Assembly: GCA_044227325.1 (NCBI GenBank)
Contig: JBGAFI010000006.1
Location: 186,001-250,000, forward strand
DNA: 64,000 nt
Reading direction: 5' to 3'
From: PFJX01 sp044227325
Lineage (GTDB): Bacteria; Pseudomonadota; Gammaproteobacteria; Burkholderiales; Thiobacillaceae
Shown: piece by piece, positions 47,922-55,886 of the stretch
Layout of the letters: every line of letters begins with the position of its first letter
How positions within the stretch are numbered: position 1 is the stretch's first letter
Made by a program: the position numbers and the translations under genes
The notes under the pieces: generated by a model
What the model was told of the DNA's origin: nothing
The model's input: the letters and a program-made list of their open reading frames with translations, nothing else
Database searches by the model: none

Positions 47922-49469
47922 ATGACAGATGCAACTAGGCTTAGCTTATTTCCATTCTCGCAAATAATTCAGCACTTCAATGACCTCCCATTTGGAACTA
48001 AAGTTAATTTTGGAGAAGAACCCCGTCTAACACCAATATTTACGATACTAAACTTATTAAAAGAGCTTAACTGCAATGCGGTGATACAACAGTACCCAGT
48101 GCAGGATCCCGACTATTCTGCAGAATACAACAAATACTATTCCAAGACGTTTTCACCTGTTGATCGCTATTGCCACCGATTCCATTTCTTTACAGCGGAT
48201 ACAACACAAGAAGAAGATTGTCTTGGCTATATTGACCGCATCAGTAACGAGGCTTATCTTGGGTTTGTGACCATTCGGCCAATAAGATCTAGCCCAGTGG
48301 CCACAACTATTATCAAGCCACTAGGTAATGGTCACTACATATTATCAAACGACAAATTCCCAGTTAATCTTGCAGGAAGGCGATTTGATGTAACTGGAAC
48401 TCCTTTTATGCAACAGGATAATGCTGTAGGGGCTTGTGCACAAGCTTCAATCTGGATGGCGCTGAGAACGCAGCGTAAGCGAGAAGGCTTGTCAGCATAT
48501 GACCCTGCTCAAATCACCCATGCGGCGACAAAATACTTGGCATTTGGCAGGGTACTTCCTAACCGAGGAGGGCTAACAGTAAATCAGATTATAGAAGCAA
48601 TAAGAGAGGCCGGCTATTCAACGCATATTATTAATTTTAACGAAAAGCCAGGAACTCCATTGGACTCTGATGGTCTGTGCTACGCCAAGAAGTGCATATA
48701 TTCCTACGTGGAATCTGAAATCCCAGTGGTTCTTGGGGTGTATCCAAAAAAAGACGCTGGGCATGCCGTTCTCGCAATTGGTCACGCATGGACAAATAAC
48801 CACAACCCTAACCAATTTAAAAAAATACCAATTAATAACTGCACACCAATAATTGGCCACGCATCAGGCTGGATAGATTCATATATAGTTCACAATGATA
48901 ACACCGGTCCATATCAGATATTTGACGACAGCACGTCTAATTATTGTCTCAACCAGGTTGCGTTCATTGTCCCTCTCTTGCCTAATGATGTATTCATTAC
49001 GGGAGAGGAGGCGCTTATTCTTGGGGAGTCACTACTTTCCACCATGCTGAAGGCAATCCCATTGCCTCAAGGAGTTGGGTATAAAAACATTGTCACTAGA
49101 ACCTTTTTAACAGAGAGAAGCAAATTACGGACATGGGCGCGCGAATGCAAAAACATTTCCCCAACTGTTAGAAGATACTATAGGCTCAAAGAGTTTCCAC
49201 GAAGGGTCTGGCTAACAGAAATCAATCTAATGGACGATTACGGAGAGGCACGCAACAATAGACTCTTGCGTGCTGGTGAAATTGTTATTGACCCTACTGG
49301 TGATCCAAATGACGTGCCGCTTTTATCCGCGCACATAAATATTGCGGCTCTCACTGGAAGGAACAAAGGCGAGGGGATAATTTTTGACCAGAACTATCTA
49401 TCACAAAAGCTAGAAATCATTCCTTTAGATGACGATGACCTTTATTCTGTAGTCAACAGAAATCCGTAA
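47922..49469 (+). CDS. C39/papain-like cysteine-protease-fold protein, unknown role
   Basis: A 515-aa protein in an AT-rich island. I do not know the family. A papain-like active site can be proposed: Cys in DNAVGACAQASIWMALR (about residue 172), His in DAGHAVLAIGHAW (about 287) and an Asp/Asn in YIVHNDNTGPYQIFDD (about 327), in the order of C39-type peptidases. The N-terminal 160 residues and C-terminal 160 residues are unassigned. No signal peptide or membrane helix. ATG 47922 follows AAGGGAG. The island setting, beside a toxin-antitoxin pair, suggests a defence or conflict function, but nothing proves it. Confidence 0.75.
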   Translation: MTDATRLSLFPFSQIIQHFNDLPFGTKVNFGEEPRLTPIFTILNLLKELNCNAVIQQYPVQDPDYSAEYNKYYSKTFSPVDRYCHRFHFFTADTTQEEDCLGYIDRISNEAYLGFVTIRPIRSSPVATTIIKPLGNGHYILSNDKFPVNLAGRRFDVTGTPFMQQDNAVGACAQASIWMALRTQRKREGLSAYDPAQITHAATKYLAFGRVLPNRGGLTVNQIIEAIREAGYSTHIINFNEKPGTPLDSDGLCYAKKCIYSYVESEIPVVLGVYPKKDAGHAVLAIGHAWTNNHNPNQFKKIPINNCTPIIGHASGWIDSYIVHNDNTGPYQIFDDSTSNYCLNQVAFIVPLLPNDVFITGEEALILGESLLSTMLKAIPLPQGVGYKNIVTRTFLTERSKLRTWARECKNISPTVRRYYRLKEFPRRVWLTEINLMDDYGEARNNRLLRAGEIVIDPTGDPNDVPLLSAHINIAALTGRNKGEGIIFDQNYLSQKLEIIPLDDDDLYSVVNRNP

Positions 49470-49486
49470 TTTTGTTCGCAAAATTA
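49467..49486. repeat. UUCG-loop hairpin overlapping a stop codon
   Basis: TAATTTTG-TTCG-CAAAATTA is a perfect 8-bp stem with a stable UUCG loop, and its first three bases are the stop codon of the C39-like gene. No T-tract follows, so it may stabilise the mRNA 3' end rather than terminate. Confidence 0.6.
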
Positions 49487-49566
49487 ATCTCTACAGGCCT
49501 GAAATTTATCCCCATAGCGCAAGTGAGATACGCGAGCAAGATAAAGGGTCAGACCCCAACTCTTCC

Positions 49567-49604
49567 GGACCTTGTCCACTCCCGGACTGGGTCGGGCAAG
49601 GTCC
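49567..49604. repeat. GGACCTTG..CAAGGTCC inverted repeat
   Basis: Eight-base arms at 49567-49574 and 49597-49604 enclose a smaller CCCG/CGGG stem. It follows AAAGGGTCAGACCCC at 49544-49558, a motif also present at the IS4 insertion site. This marks the right edge of the AT-rich island. Confidence 0.5.
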
Positions 49605-49658
49605 AGGAGACGCCGTGAACACGGTAATTAACCTTAGGACAATGCCCAGGAACAATGG

Positions 49659-50006
49659 GTGGGCGAGTACGCCGGCAGGCTCATCGCCGCGGATTCGGTA
49701 TCCGGCAAGGTGGGCGATCCCTGCGCGGTCAGCGTCACCGCCTCGGACATGTTCGGCGGCTCCCTGGTGTTCGAGATCCGCGACATCGACAAGATCCTGA
49801 TGGAAACGCGAAACATCCAGAAGGCCCTGGAGAGGCAATCGGACAGCATCCGCCTCATCACGCCTGGAGGGGCGGGCAAGCCCGCCGAAATCGTGTTCAT
49901 CATCCTGGGCGAGGACCGTTCCCTCAAGAGCCTGAAGCTTCTGCGCAAGTGGGGACAGCAGCAAAAGGAACAGTCCGCGGTCTGTGGGGAACTGGCGAAG
50001 AAATAG
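49659..50006 (+). CDS. hypothetical protein, probably 5'-truncated
   Basis: A 115-aa frame with convincing protein content (GEYAGRLIAADSVSGKVGD, then ASDMFGGSLVFEIRDIDKI, then EIVFIILGEDRSLKSLKLLR). Upstream the frame is open only to a TAG near 49637, and no ATG or ribosome site is present; GTG 49659 is a formal start. It was probably cut at its 5' end by the island. No family recognised. Confidence 0.5.
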   Translation: MGEYAGRLIAADSVSGKVGDPCAVSVTASDMFGGSLVFEIRDIDKILMETRNIQKALERQSDSIRLITPGGAGKPAEIVFIILGEDRSLKSLKLLRKWGQQQKEQSAVCGELAKK

Positions 50007-50403
50007 CGGCGGCCTGGTTCACCTCGGATGCGCCGTCACCCTCGGCGTCGCCACATATCGCGAGGTAGTTGACGCCGATCGCATAGCCGGGCGCATGGGG
50101 CGCATCGATGCGGACGAAGCGCCGCCAGGCCTCATTGACGGAGATGATGATTCCCTGTGTATCGAGCAAAGCGAAATTCGCGGGCGGCGCGTTGAGTATG
50201 GCGGCCTGTTTGACGGCCTCGCTATGGCGCAATTGGACTTGGGCGCCCCGCAACAGCACGGTCCGGCCCGCGTGATTGGCGACCGAGTCGACTTCGCCCG
50301 CCGTCGGTTCCTCCAAACGTTGTCCTGTCTCGTGCAACGTCTCGATCAACGCTAGGGTTTCTTGCTCGGCGTCCGCCGGGGTGCTTGGCTTTCCCTGACG
50401 CAT
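49924..50403 (-). pseudogene. PAS-domain protein truncated at its 3' end
   Basis: Third gene of the kaiCB transcript, 9 bp after kaiB. A short helical start (ADAEQETLALIETLHETGQR) is followed by a PAS domain (LNAPPANFALLDTQGIIISV, then NEAWRRFVRID, then YLAICGDAEGDGASEVNQAA). The PAS domain stops near 50010; the rest of the frame is antisense to the 49659 gene and is not protein-like. In related kai operons this gene encodes a PAS sensor kinase or cyclase, so its output domain is lost here. Confidence 0.7.
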
Positions 50404-50412
50404 AGCGTGGAT

Positions 50413-50688
50413 TCACAGCCCGAGGGAAAGCAACACGGTTTGCGTCTGGCTGAGCGTGCCGACGATTCTTCTGCCCGGGGATGGCGCGAGCTTGACCAGC
50501 GTCGGCGTCATGAAGATGCCTTCCGCCAGCGCGAGCGCCGGTTCCTTGAAGACGTCCACGATTTCGATGGCATGCCGATCCGGCAACCACGTCCGGCACA
50601 GCGCGGACAGGTTGGCAAGCGCCTGGGCGGAGTTCGCCGTGTCGCCCGCCACGTAGAGCCGGAACTGGTAGGTGACGTCCGGGCTCAT
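50413..50688 (-). CDS. kaiB: KaiB-family protein
   Basis: A 91-aa KaiB with the thioredoxin-like fold-switch family pattern: FRLYVAGDTANSAQALANL, EIVDVFKEPALALAEGIFMT and TPTLVKLAP. It binds KaiC rings in cyanobacteria. Its ATG overlaps the kaiC stop. There is no kaiA in the window. Confidence 0.93.
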   Translation of the reverse strand: MSPDVTYQFRLYVAGDTANSAQALANLSALCRTWLPDRHAIEIVDVFKEPALALAEGIFMTPTLVKLAPSPGRRIVGTLSQTQTVLLSLGL

Positions 50689-52433
50689 CGCGCTCTCGCC
50701 TTCCGCTTCGGTGTCGCCGCATCGGCCCCGCGCAATTCCTTGATCTGGCTGCGGCCGCGCGACAACTCTCCCTTGCGGGTCTCCCGGGTGCTGGCCAACA
50801 GCGCCTTCTCCACCTGTTTCGCGATCAGCTCGATCTGCAACGATTTCAAGCGCACCTCGAGCTCGGCCTCCTCGGCATCGAGCTTGACGCGTGTGAGCTT
50901 GGATATGGCTTCGGCGGCATCATGGGCGATTGTTTCGGCGCGTTCCTTTTCCCAGCGCAACGTGCCCATCAACACCTCGCCGCCCGCGCTGTAGGTATCG
51001 GCCAGCGTCACGCCCGCGTCGCTCAGGATCAACTCGCGCACCTGGTTCGAATGGGCCGAGCCGCGCGACTTGACGATGGACAGGCCGCGGTTGCGCTCGC
51101 CGGCCTGCATCAGGTAATTGAGGTGGATCCAGGTATCCGCCAGCGCCGAAATCTGCAAGCGCGAGCCCCCCTCTCCCTGGCCGGACATCTCGTCGAGCAG
51201 GCTGGTGCAGAGCAGGGTAGCGCCCTCGCCCTTGGCCCAGTCGATGAGGCGGTCAGCCACGCTCTGCGTGTTCAAGAAATTGCCGGATTTGGACCAGGCG
51301 GACACCGGATCGATCACCACGCAACGCGCGCCGTGCGCCTTCGCGAGCGCCTTGATGCGCACCAGATAGGTCTCCGCGCTGCCCGTGATGGCGCGGGCCG
51401 AGACCATGCGCAGGCAGCCGTTTTTCACGTAACGGTCCAGCAGGATGCCCACCGAGGCCAGGTTGCGGATCACCTCGGTGCTGTTCGAATCGAAGCAAAC
51501 GAACATGGTGCGCTCGCCACGCCGGCAAGCCGCCTCCGCGAAGGCGCCGCTCAGGGTCGTCTTGGCCGTGCCGGAGAAACCGGTGATCAGCACGCTGGCG
51601 CCGCGGTAGTAGCCGCCGCCGAGCATGGTGTCGAGCCGCTGCACGCCGCTGGAAACGCGCTCGTGGCTCAGCTTGATCTCGTCGCGGCCCAGCGTGTGGG
51701 CGACGGCGATTTCGATGCCGCTGCCGCCGAACAGGAACGGCGATTCGTTCTCGTCGAAGCTGGAGCCGCGATATTTCTGCACGCGCAGGCTGCGTTGCGA
51801 CACGCCCATCTCCATGCCGTGGTTGAGTACCACGGCGCAATCCACCATGAACTGCATGAAGCCGAACGGCTGCCGGCTGCCGGCGCTCGCCGCGTCCCCT
51901 TCCGATTTCAAGGTGATGATGCCCGTCAGTTCGCGCGCCAATAACCACTGATGCAGCCGGTGGATCTCCCGCTTTTCCGCCACCGGATCCGCCAGCAGCG
52001 CCAGCATGACATCCAGGGCATCCAAGACGATGCGCCGCGCGCCGATTTCCTTTGCCTTGACCTCCAGCGCGGCCAACATCCCGCTTAGGTCGAAATCTCC
52101 CGACTGGATCAGATCGGGCAAGGGCTGGGCGTCCATGAAGAACAACTTGTTGCGTCGGCACAATTCCGCGAGCTTCCAGTCGAAGCCTTCGGCGTTGGCC
52201 ACGATGCGCGGCGAGGCCTCCTCGAACGCGACGAAGATGCCCGGCTCCTTGCAATCGCGCGCGCCATGCGCCAGAAATTGCAGCGCGAGGATGGTTTTGC
52301 CGGAGCCCGGTCCGCCCGTCAGCAGCGTCGTGCGGCCGCGCGGCAAACCGCCACCGGTGATTTCATCCAAGCCGGCGATGCCGGTCGGCGCTTTGGCCGG
52401 GATTTTCGCGGGCGGAGAGCCGGCAGATTTCAT
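50685..52433 (-). CDS. kaiC: KaiC-family double ATPase
   Basis: A 582-aa KaiC with two RecA-like domains. CI: Walker A GGPGSGKT and the paired Glu in AFEEASPR. CII: GFSGTAKT; the position of the catalytic Glu pair reads CFDSNSTE. The phosphosite region reads SRLQISALADTW, so Ser431 (cyanobacterial numbering) is kept but Thr432 is Ala. The last 90 residues are a Lys/Glu-rich coiled coil and basic tail replacing the short cyanobacterial end. In Legionella a kaiBC operon supports stress fitness rather than a clock; a similar role is likely here. A copy of the seven-fold promoter element lies 53 bp upstream. Confidence 0.93.
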   Translation of the reverse strand: MKSAGSPPAKIPAKAPTGIAGLDEITGGGLPRGRTTLLTGGPGSGKTILALQFLAHGARDCKEPGIFVAFEEASPRIVANAEGFDWKLAELCRRNKLFFMDAQPLPDLIQSGDFDLSGMLAALEVKAKEIGARRIVLDALDVMLALLADPVAEKREIHRLHQWLLARELTGIITLKSEGDAASAGSRQPFGFMQFMVDCAVVLNHGMEMGVSQRSLRVQKYRGSSFDENESPFLFGGSGIEIAVAHTLGRDEIKLSHERVSSGVQRLDTMLGGGYYRGASVLITGFSGTAKTTLSGAFAEAACRRGERTMFVCFDSNSTEVIRNLASVGILLDRYVKNGCLRMVSARAITGSAETYLVRIKALAKAHGARCVVIDPVSAWSKSGNFLNTQSVADRLIDWAKGEGATLLCTSLLDEMSGQGEGGSRLQISALADTWIHLNYLMQAGERNRGLSIVKSRGSAHSNQVRELILSDAGVTLADTYSAGGEVLMGTLRWEKERAETIAHDAAEAISKLTRVKLDAEEAELEVRLKSLQIELIAKQVEKALLASTRETRKGELSRGRSQIKELRGADAATPKRKARAR

Positions 52434-52462
52434 TTCACACCCCGTGGAGTTTTATTGGCTCG

Positions 52463-52507
52463 AGCTTCCGGCGGTGGGTTTTGTCCGTCTGTACGCTAGA
52501 GCACATA
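52463..52507 (-). promoter_or_regulatory. stress-regulon promoter element, kaiC copy
   Basis: Dyad TGTGCT-CTAG-CGTACA (in 52487-52507, minus strand), then 18 nt, then GAAGCT as a weak -10. Gap from the dyad element to the kaiC start is 53 bp. One of seven copies in this region. Confidence 0.7.
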
Positions 52508-52627
52508 GCTTTCCGATCGGCGCGCCACGCGCGGGCCGGAACCGCCTTGCCCGGCATGAGGCGGGGTCGCTCGGATCGCTCACCTCGCGGAGCGGCCGGC
52601 TCCGCGCGTGCGCCTGTTGTCAGCGGT

Positions 52628-53512
52628 TCACCTTCGCGGCGCTTGACGCCGCAGGCTGCCGAATTCCAGCGCGTAAAGCCGCGTGAACTCAGCGCCCAGG
52701 AAGAAGATCAGCGACGAGTAATACACCCAGAGCAGCAAGGCGATGACCGAGCCGGCGGCGCCGAAGCTCGAGGCGACGCCACTGTTGCCCAGATACAGGC
52801 CGATGGCGAATTTCCCCAAGTTGAACAGCCCGGCGGTGCAGGCGGCGCCGATCCAGACATCGCGCCAGGACAAGGGCGCGTCCGGCAGGGTCTTGTAGAT
52901 GACCGCGAACAGGCTGGTGATCACCCCGAACGAAACCAGGGAGGATGCCGTCGCGAAAACCGCGGCGTAAGTGCCCAGGATTCCATGCGCATAGCGCGCG
53001 AGCATGGCCAGCCCCGCGCTGGCGACCAGCGAGACGAGCAACAGGAAGGCCAGCCCCAGCACCAGGCCCAGGGACAGCAGGCGCGTTCTCACCAGCACGC
53101 CGAACACCGAGCGATGCGTTTCCCCGGCGCCCCACAGCTCATCCAGGGAGTTCTTCAACTCGACGAATACGCTGGTGGCGCCCAGCAACAACAAGACGCC
53201 CGCCACGAGTGTCGCGGCCAGGCCGGATGCGGGATTGCGCGCGCCGGCCAGCAGAGCCTGGATCGCCAGCGCGCCATTCGCGCCCACCAGACCTTGCACC
53301 TGGGCAACGATCTCGCCCTGGGCGGCTTCGGCGCCGAAGAAATAGCCGGCGACCGCGATGGACAGCACCAGGATGGGCGTCATGGAGAACAGGGTAAAGA
53401 AGGCCAGGGCGGCGCCTTTGCTGGCCGATCGGTGATCGATCCAGGATTTCAGCGCCACGATCAGGACGGTTTTCAGACGCCCAGCCCAATCCTTGCCGGC
53501 GTCATGGCTCAT
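52628..53512 (-). CDS. yihY: YihY/BrkB-family inner-membrane protein
   Basis: A 294-aa protein with six helices. SKGAALAFFTLFSMTPILVL and the VWIGAACTAGLFNLGKFAIG, SFGAAGSVIALLLWVYYSS blocks identify the family, once misannotated as RNase BN. Function unknown, probably transport. It lies between the kaiC promoter element and the terminator of the BON gene; only 40 bp separate its start from that terminator, and I see no copy of the stress element for it. Confidence 0.9.
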   Translation of the reverse strand: MSHDAGKDWAGRLKTVLIVALKSWIDHRSASKGAALAFFTLFSMTPILVLSIAVAGYFFGAEAAQGEIVAQVQGLVGANGALAIQALLAGARNPASGLAATLVAGVLLLLGATSVFVELKNSLDELWGAGETHRSVFGVLVRTRLLSLGLVLGLAFLLLVSLVASAGLAMLARYAHGILGTYAAVFATASSLVSFGVITSLFAVIYKTLPDAPLSWRDVWIGAACTAGLFNLGKFAIGLYLGNSGVASSFGAAGSVIALLLWVYYSSLIFFLGAEFTRLYALEFGSLRRQAPRR

Positions 53513-53552
53513 CGATGGGCTCGAAACGATCTGGGCGGCGCGCTTCGTTCAT

Positions 53553-53600
53553 GAAAAAAGCCCCGGGGCCATCCGACAAAATTTCGGATGGCCCCGGGGC
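53553..53600 (-). terminator. very strong terminator after the BON gene
   Basis: A perfect 16-bp stem (GCCCCGGGGCCATCCG and its complement, 53560-53575 and 53585-53600) with a 9-nt loop, followed on the minus strand by six T. Confidence 0.92.
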
Positions 53601-53609
53601 GGCCTTCGA

Positions 53610-53921
53610 TTATTTGAGGCGCATGTCGTTGGTGACGCCCTTGACGCCGCTGACGCCGCGCGCCAGTTCGACCGCCTTGTTCGCGGCGGCCTGGGAACTG
53701 ACGAAGCCGCTCAGTTGCACCACGCCCTTGAAGGTTTCGACGTTGACCTCGAGAACCTTGGTCGTGTCATTGTCGAGAATGGCCGCCTTCACCTTGGCGG
53801 TGATGACGCTGTCGTCGATGTACTGGCCCGTGCCTTCATGGGTCGCGGTGGCCGCGCAACCGACGACGGATGCCAGGGTAACGGCCAGGAATACAGCGGA
53901 AAGATAGTTGCCAAGTTTCAT
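53610..53921 (-). CDS. BON-domain lipoprotein (OsmY-like)
   Basis: A 103-aa lipoprotein: signal ending ASVVGCAAT, then one BON domain (DDSVITAKVKAAILDND, VNVETFKGVVQLSGFVSS, GVSGVKGVTNDMRLK). BON proteins bind phospholipid surfaces and accumulate in osmotic or stationary stress. Second gene after glsB (47-bp gap), ending in a strong terminator. Confidence 0.92.
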   Translation of the reverse strand: MKLGNYLSAVFLAVTLASVVGCAATATHEGTGQYIDDSVITAKVKAAILDNDTTKVLEVNVETFKGVVQLSGFVSSQAAANKAVELARGVSGVKGVTNDMRLK

Positions 53922-53968
53922 GATTGAAGCTCCAGATATGAGTGGAAGAACTGCTTGAACCCGCCGAC

Positions 53969-54223
53969 CTAAGCCAGCCGGCGGGAGATGAAGTGGTACA
54001 AAACCAACATGACGATCGCGCCGACCACGGCGACGAACAGGCTGTAAAGGTTGAACCCGGCCAAGCCCGGCATCCCGAAGGTGTTGAAAAGCCAGCCCCC
54101 GACCACCGCGCCGACGATGCCCAGAAGGATGTCCATGACAACGCCCTGGCCCGTCCCGCTGACAATCTTGCTGGCGATGAACCCGGCCGCGAGGCCGAGC
54201 ACGATCCAGGCTAATAAGGTCAT
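53969..54223 (-). CDS. glsB: GlsB/YeaQ/YmgE-family membrane stress protein
   Basis: An 84-aa protein with three hydrophobic segments: WIVLGLAAGFIASKIV, GIVGAVVGGWLFNTFG and FVAVVGAIVMLVLYHFISRR. This transglycosylase-associated family is induced under stress in many bacteria. First gene of a two-gene operon with a stress-element copy 98 bp upstream. Confidence 0.92.
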   Translation of the reverse strand: MTLLAWIVLGLAAGFIASKIVSGTGQGVVMDILLGIVGAVVGGWLFNTFGMPGLAGFNLYSLFVAVVGAIVMLVLYHFISRRLA

Positions 54224-54297
54224 GATTGCCTCCTGTCGCTGTCATGGTTCCGGCGCCGACCGGGAAATCCGCTCGCGCCAGGGGTGACTTCGCGGCC

Positions 54298-54342
54298 AGA
54301 ATAGGGATGGCGACATGCGCGGTCTGTACGCTGCCGCACTTA
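54298..54342 (-). promoter_or_regulatory. stress-regulon promoter element, glsB copy
   Basis: Dyad AGTGCG-GCAG-CGTACA (in 54322-54342, minus strand), then 18 nt, then TATTCT as -10. The best -10 match of the seven copies. Confidence 0.78.
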
Positions 54343-54373
54343 CCGCGCTTTGCGCGAGCCGGGCGGTCGCCGC

Positions 54374-54398
54374 CCTCTCCCCCGCAAGCGTGGGAGGG
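54374..54398. repeat. GC-rich palindromic repeat, CTCCCCCGC type
   Basis: CCTCTCCCCCGCAAGCGTGG then GAGGG; third copy of the repeat family at 10127 and 41981. It lies just past the stop of ppk2. Confidence 0.55.
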
Positions 54399-54410
54399 AT
54401 GGGCGCGGGA

Positions 54411-55295
54411 TCAGCCGCCCGGTGCTTCCCTTAGCAACGCCTGGCGAATGGAGAGCAATTCCTCCCGCCGTTTCGCGTCGGTTTCCGGGTAGCGCATCTT
54501 GAGCGCCTTGAAGGTGTCCAGAATGATGCGGGAGACAATCAGCCGGGCGTTCTTCTTGTCGTCGGCGGGCACCACATGCCAGGGGGCGAACCTGGTGCTC
54601 GTCGCGCTCAGGCAGGCTTCATAGGCCCGCATGTACTGCTTCCAGAATTTCCGCTCCTCGATGTCCGCCTGACAAAATTTCCAGTTTTTTTCCGGCTCGT
54701 CGATGCGATCGAGAAAGCGCTTGCGTTGCTCTTCCTCGGACAGGTGCAGGAAGAACTTGATGATCCTCGTGCCGTTGCGATGGAGATGGTTCTCCAGATC
54801 GACAATGGAGCGAAAGCGTTCCTTCCAGATGGTTTCCTCGTCGACCAGTCCATCCGGAAGTCCCTGGCCGCGCAGGATCTCCGGGTGCACGCGCACGATC
54901 AGCACCTCCTCGTAGTAGGACCGGTTGAAGATGCCGATGCGGCCCCGTTCCGGCAGCGATTGCGTGGTGCGCCAGAGAAAATCGTGCTCAAGTTCCGTCG
55001 CGCTCGGGTGTTTGAAGCTGAACACCTGACAGCCTTGCGGGTTGACGCCGGACATCACGTGCCGGATGGCGCCGTCCTTGCCGGCCGCGTCCATGGCCTG
55101 AAAGATCAACAGCACCGCATAGCGGTTGGAGGCGTAGTGCAGTCGCTGCAACTCGCTCAACTCGTCCACCTGCGCGGCGAGCAGCTTGCGGTACGCCTTC
55201 TTCGACTTGTAAACCGGCGCCACCTTGGTCGGCCAGCGGGCCAGATCGACCGTGTCGCCCGCCTTTACCCGGAAATCCTTGGATTCGATTTTCAT
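54411..55295 (-). CDS. ppk2: polyphosphate kinase 2 family protein
   Basis: A 294-aa PPK2 that transfers phosphate between polyphosphate and nucleotides. Walker A AMDAAGKDGAI, then FNRSYYEEVLIVRVHP and the lid region FFLHLSEEEQRKRFLDR are intact. I chose ATG 55295 because GGAAAGG is six bases upstream; ATG 55301 and 55316 are also in frame. It could use polyP to regenerate NDP or NTP in stress. No stress-element copy was seen upstream. Confidence 0.93.
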   Translation of the reverse strand: MKIESKDFRVKAGDTVDLARWPTKVAPVYKSKKAYRKLLAAQVDELSELQRLHYASNRYAVLLIFQAMDAAGKDGAIRHVMSGVNPQGCQVFSFKHPSATELEHDFLWRTTQSLPERGRIGIFNRSYYEEVLIVRVHPEILRGQGLPDGLVDEETIWKERFRSIVDLENHLHRNGTRIIKFFLHLSEEEQRKRFLDRIDEPEKNWKFCQADIEERKFWKQYMRAYEACLSATSTRFAPWHVVPADDKKNARLIVSRIILDTFKALKMRYPETDAKRREELLSIRQALLREAPGG

Positions 55296-55457
55296 GGACA
55301 TCCTTTCCTCGATCACTTCGCACCAGTCTGCCGCTGCTCAGGCCCTGATCCAGGATAGACAACGCCACTCCCCGATAGGTCGCCGGCGGGGTTCTTGCGG
55401 CCGCCCGACGCCACCGGATAATTCATGCCGCCGCACGGGGCCGCGATCATCCCGGGG

Positions 55458-55604
55458 TTACATGAGACGAATGTCTTTGGCGGCATCTTTCACGCCGCTG
55501 ACAGCGTGTGCCGGCTCGACCGCCTGATCGACAACGGCCCGCGAATCCGCGTGGCCGCTCAACCGCGTCATCCCCTTGCGGGTGACCAGAAACGAGTGGT
55601 CCAT
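55458..55604 (-). pseudogene. BON-domain gene fragment
   Basis: A 48-codon frame whose last 40 residues (GMTRLSGHADSRAVVDQAVE, then HAVSGVKDAAKDIRLM) match the end of a BON domain such as the one at 53610. The first half of the domain and the signal peptide are missing. The surrounding 55296-55886 contains no other gene. Confidence 0.6.
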
Positions 55605-55886
55605 ACCTGATGGTCAACATGCTCGCGACCGAAGTGACACCCCTGGCCGGCAAGTCGAGACAACGCCCGCGTGGAGTCCCATATTTCCGGGGCCGCGCGG
55701 AGAGGGACGACCCAGGAGCAAGTTTGTCCTGACGCAGGTCGGGCCAGCAGGTGAATCCTGCTTGGGGGCACGGATATCTTTCGGGCAATGCTTTCGGGCA
55801 ATGCCACAATGGGGCGCCACCGTGAAACGCGGTGCCGCCTTCGCCGCGAGTCCCGAACCACCCTACGCGAGTCAGGAGATCATTGC

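Noticed and set aside
49506..49964. Minus-strand frame opposite the 49659 gene
   Set aside because: The plus-strand reading has a better amino-acid pattern (alternating hydrophobic strands and charged helices); the minus one is an antisense artefact.
50413..53512. Possible kaiA near kaiCB
   Set aside because: Neighbours are a truncated PAS gene and yihY; neither has KaiA features.
55735..55765. Possible weak eighth copy of the stress element upstream of the PAS gene at 55887
   Set aside because: TTTGTCCTGACGCAGGTCGG matches the left end only; the right half-site and the -10 do not fit.
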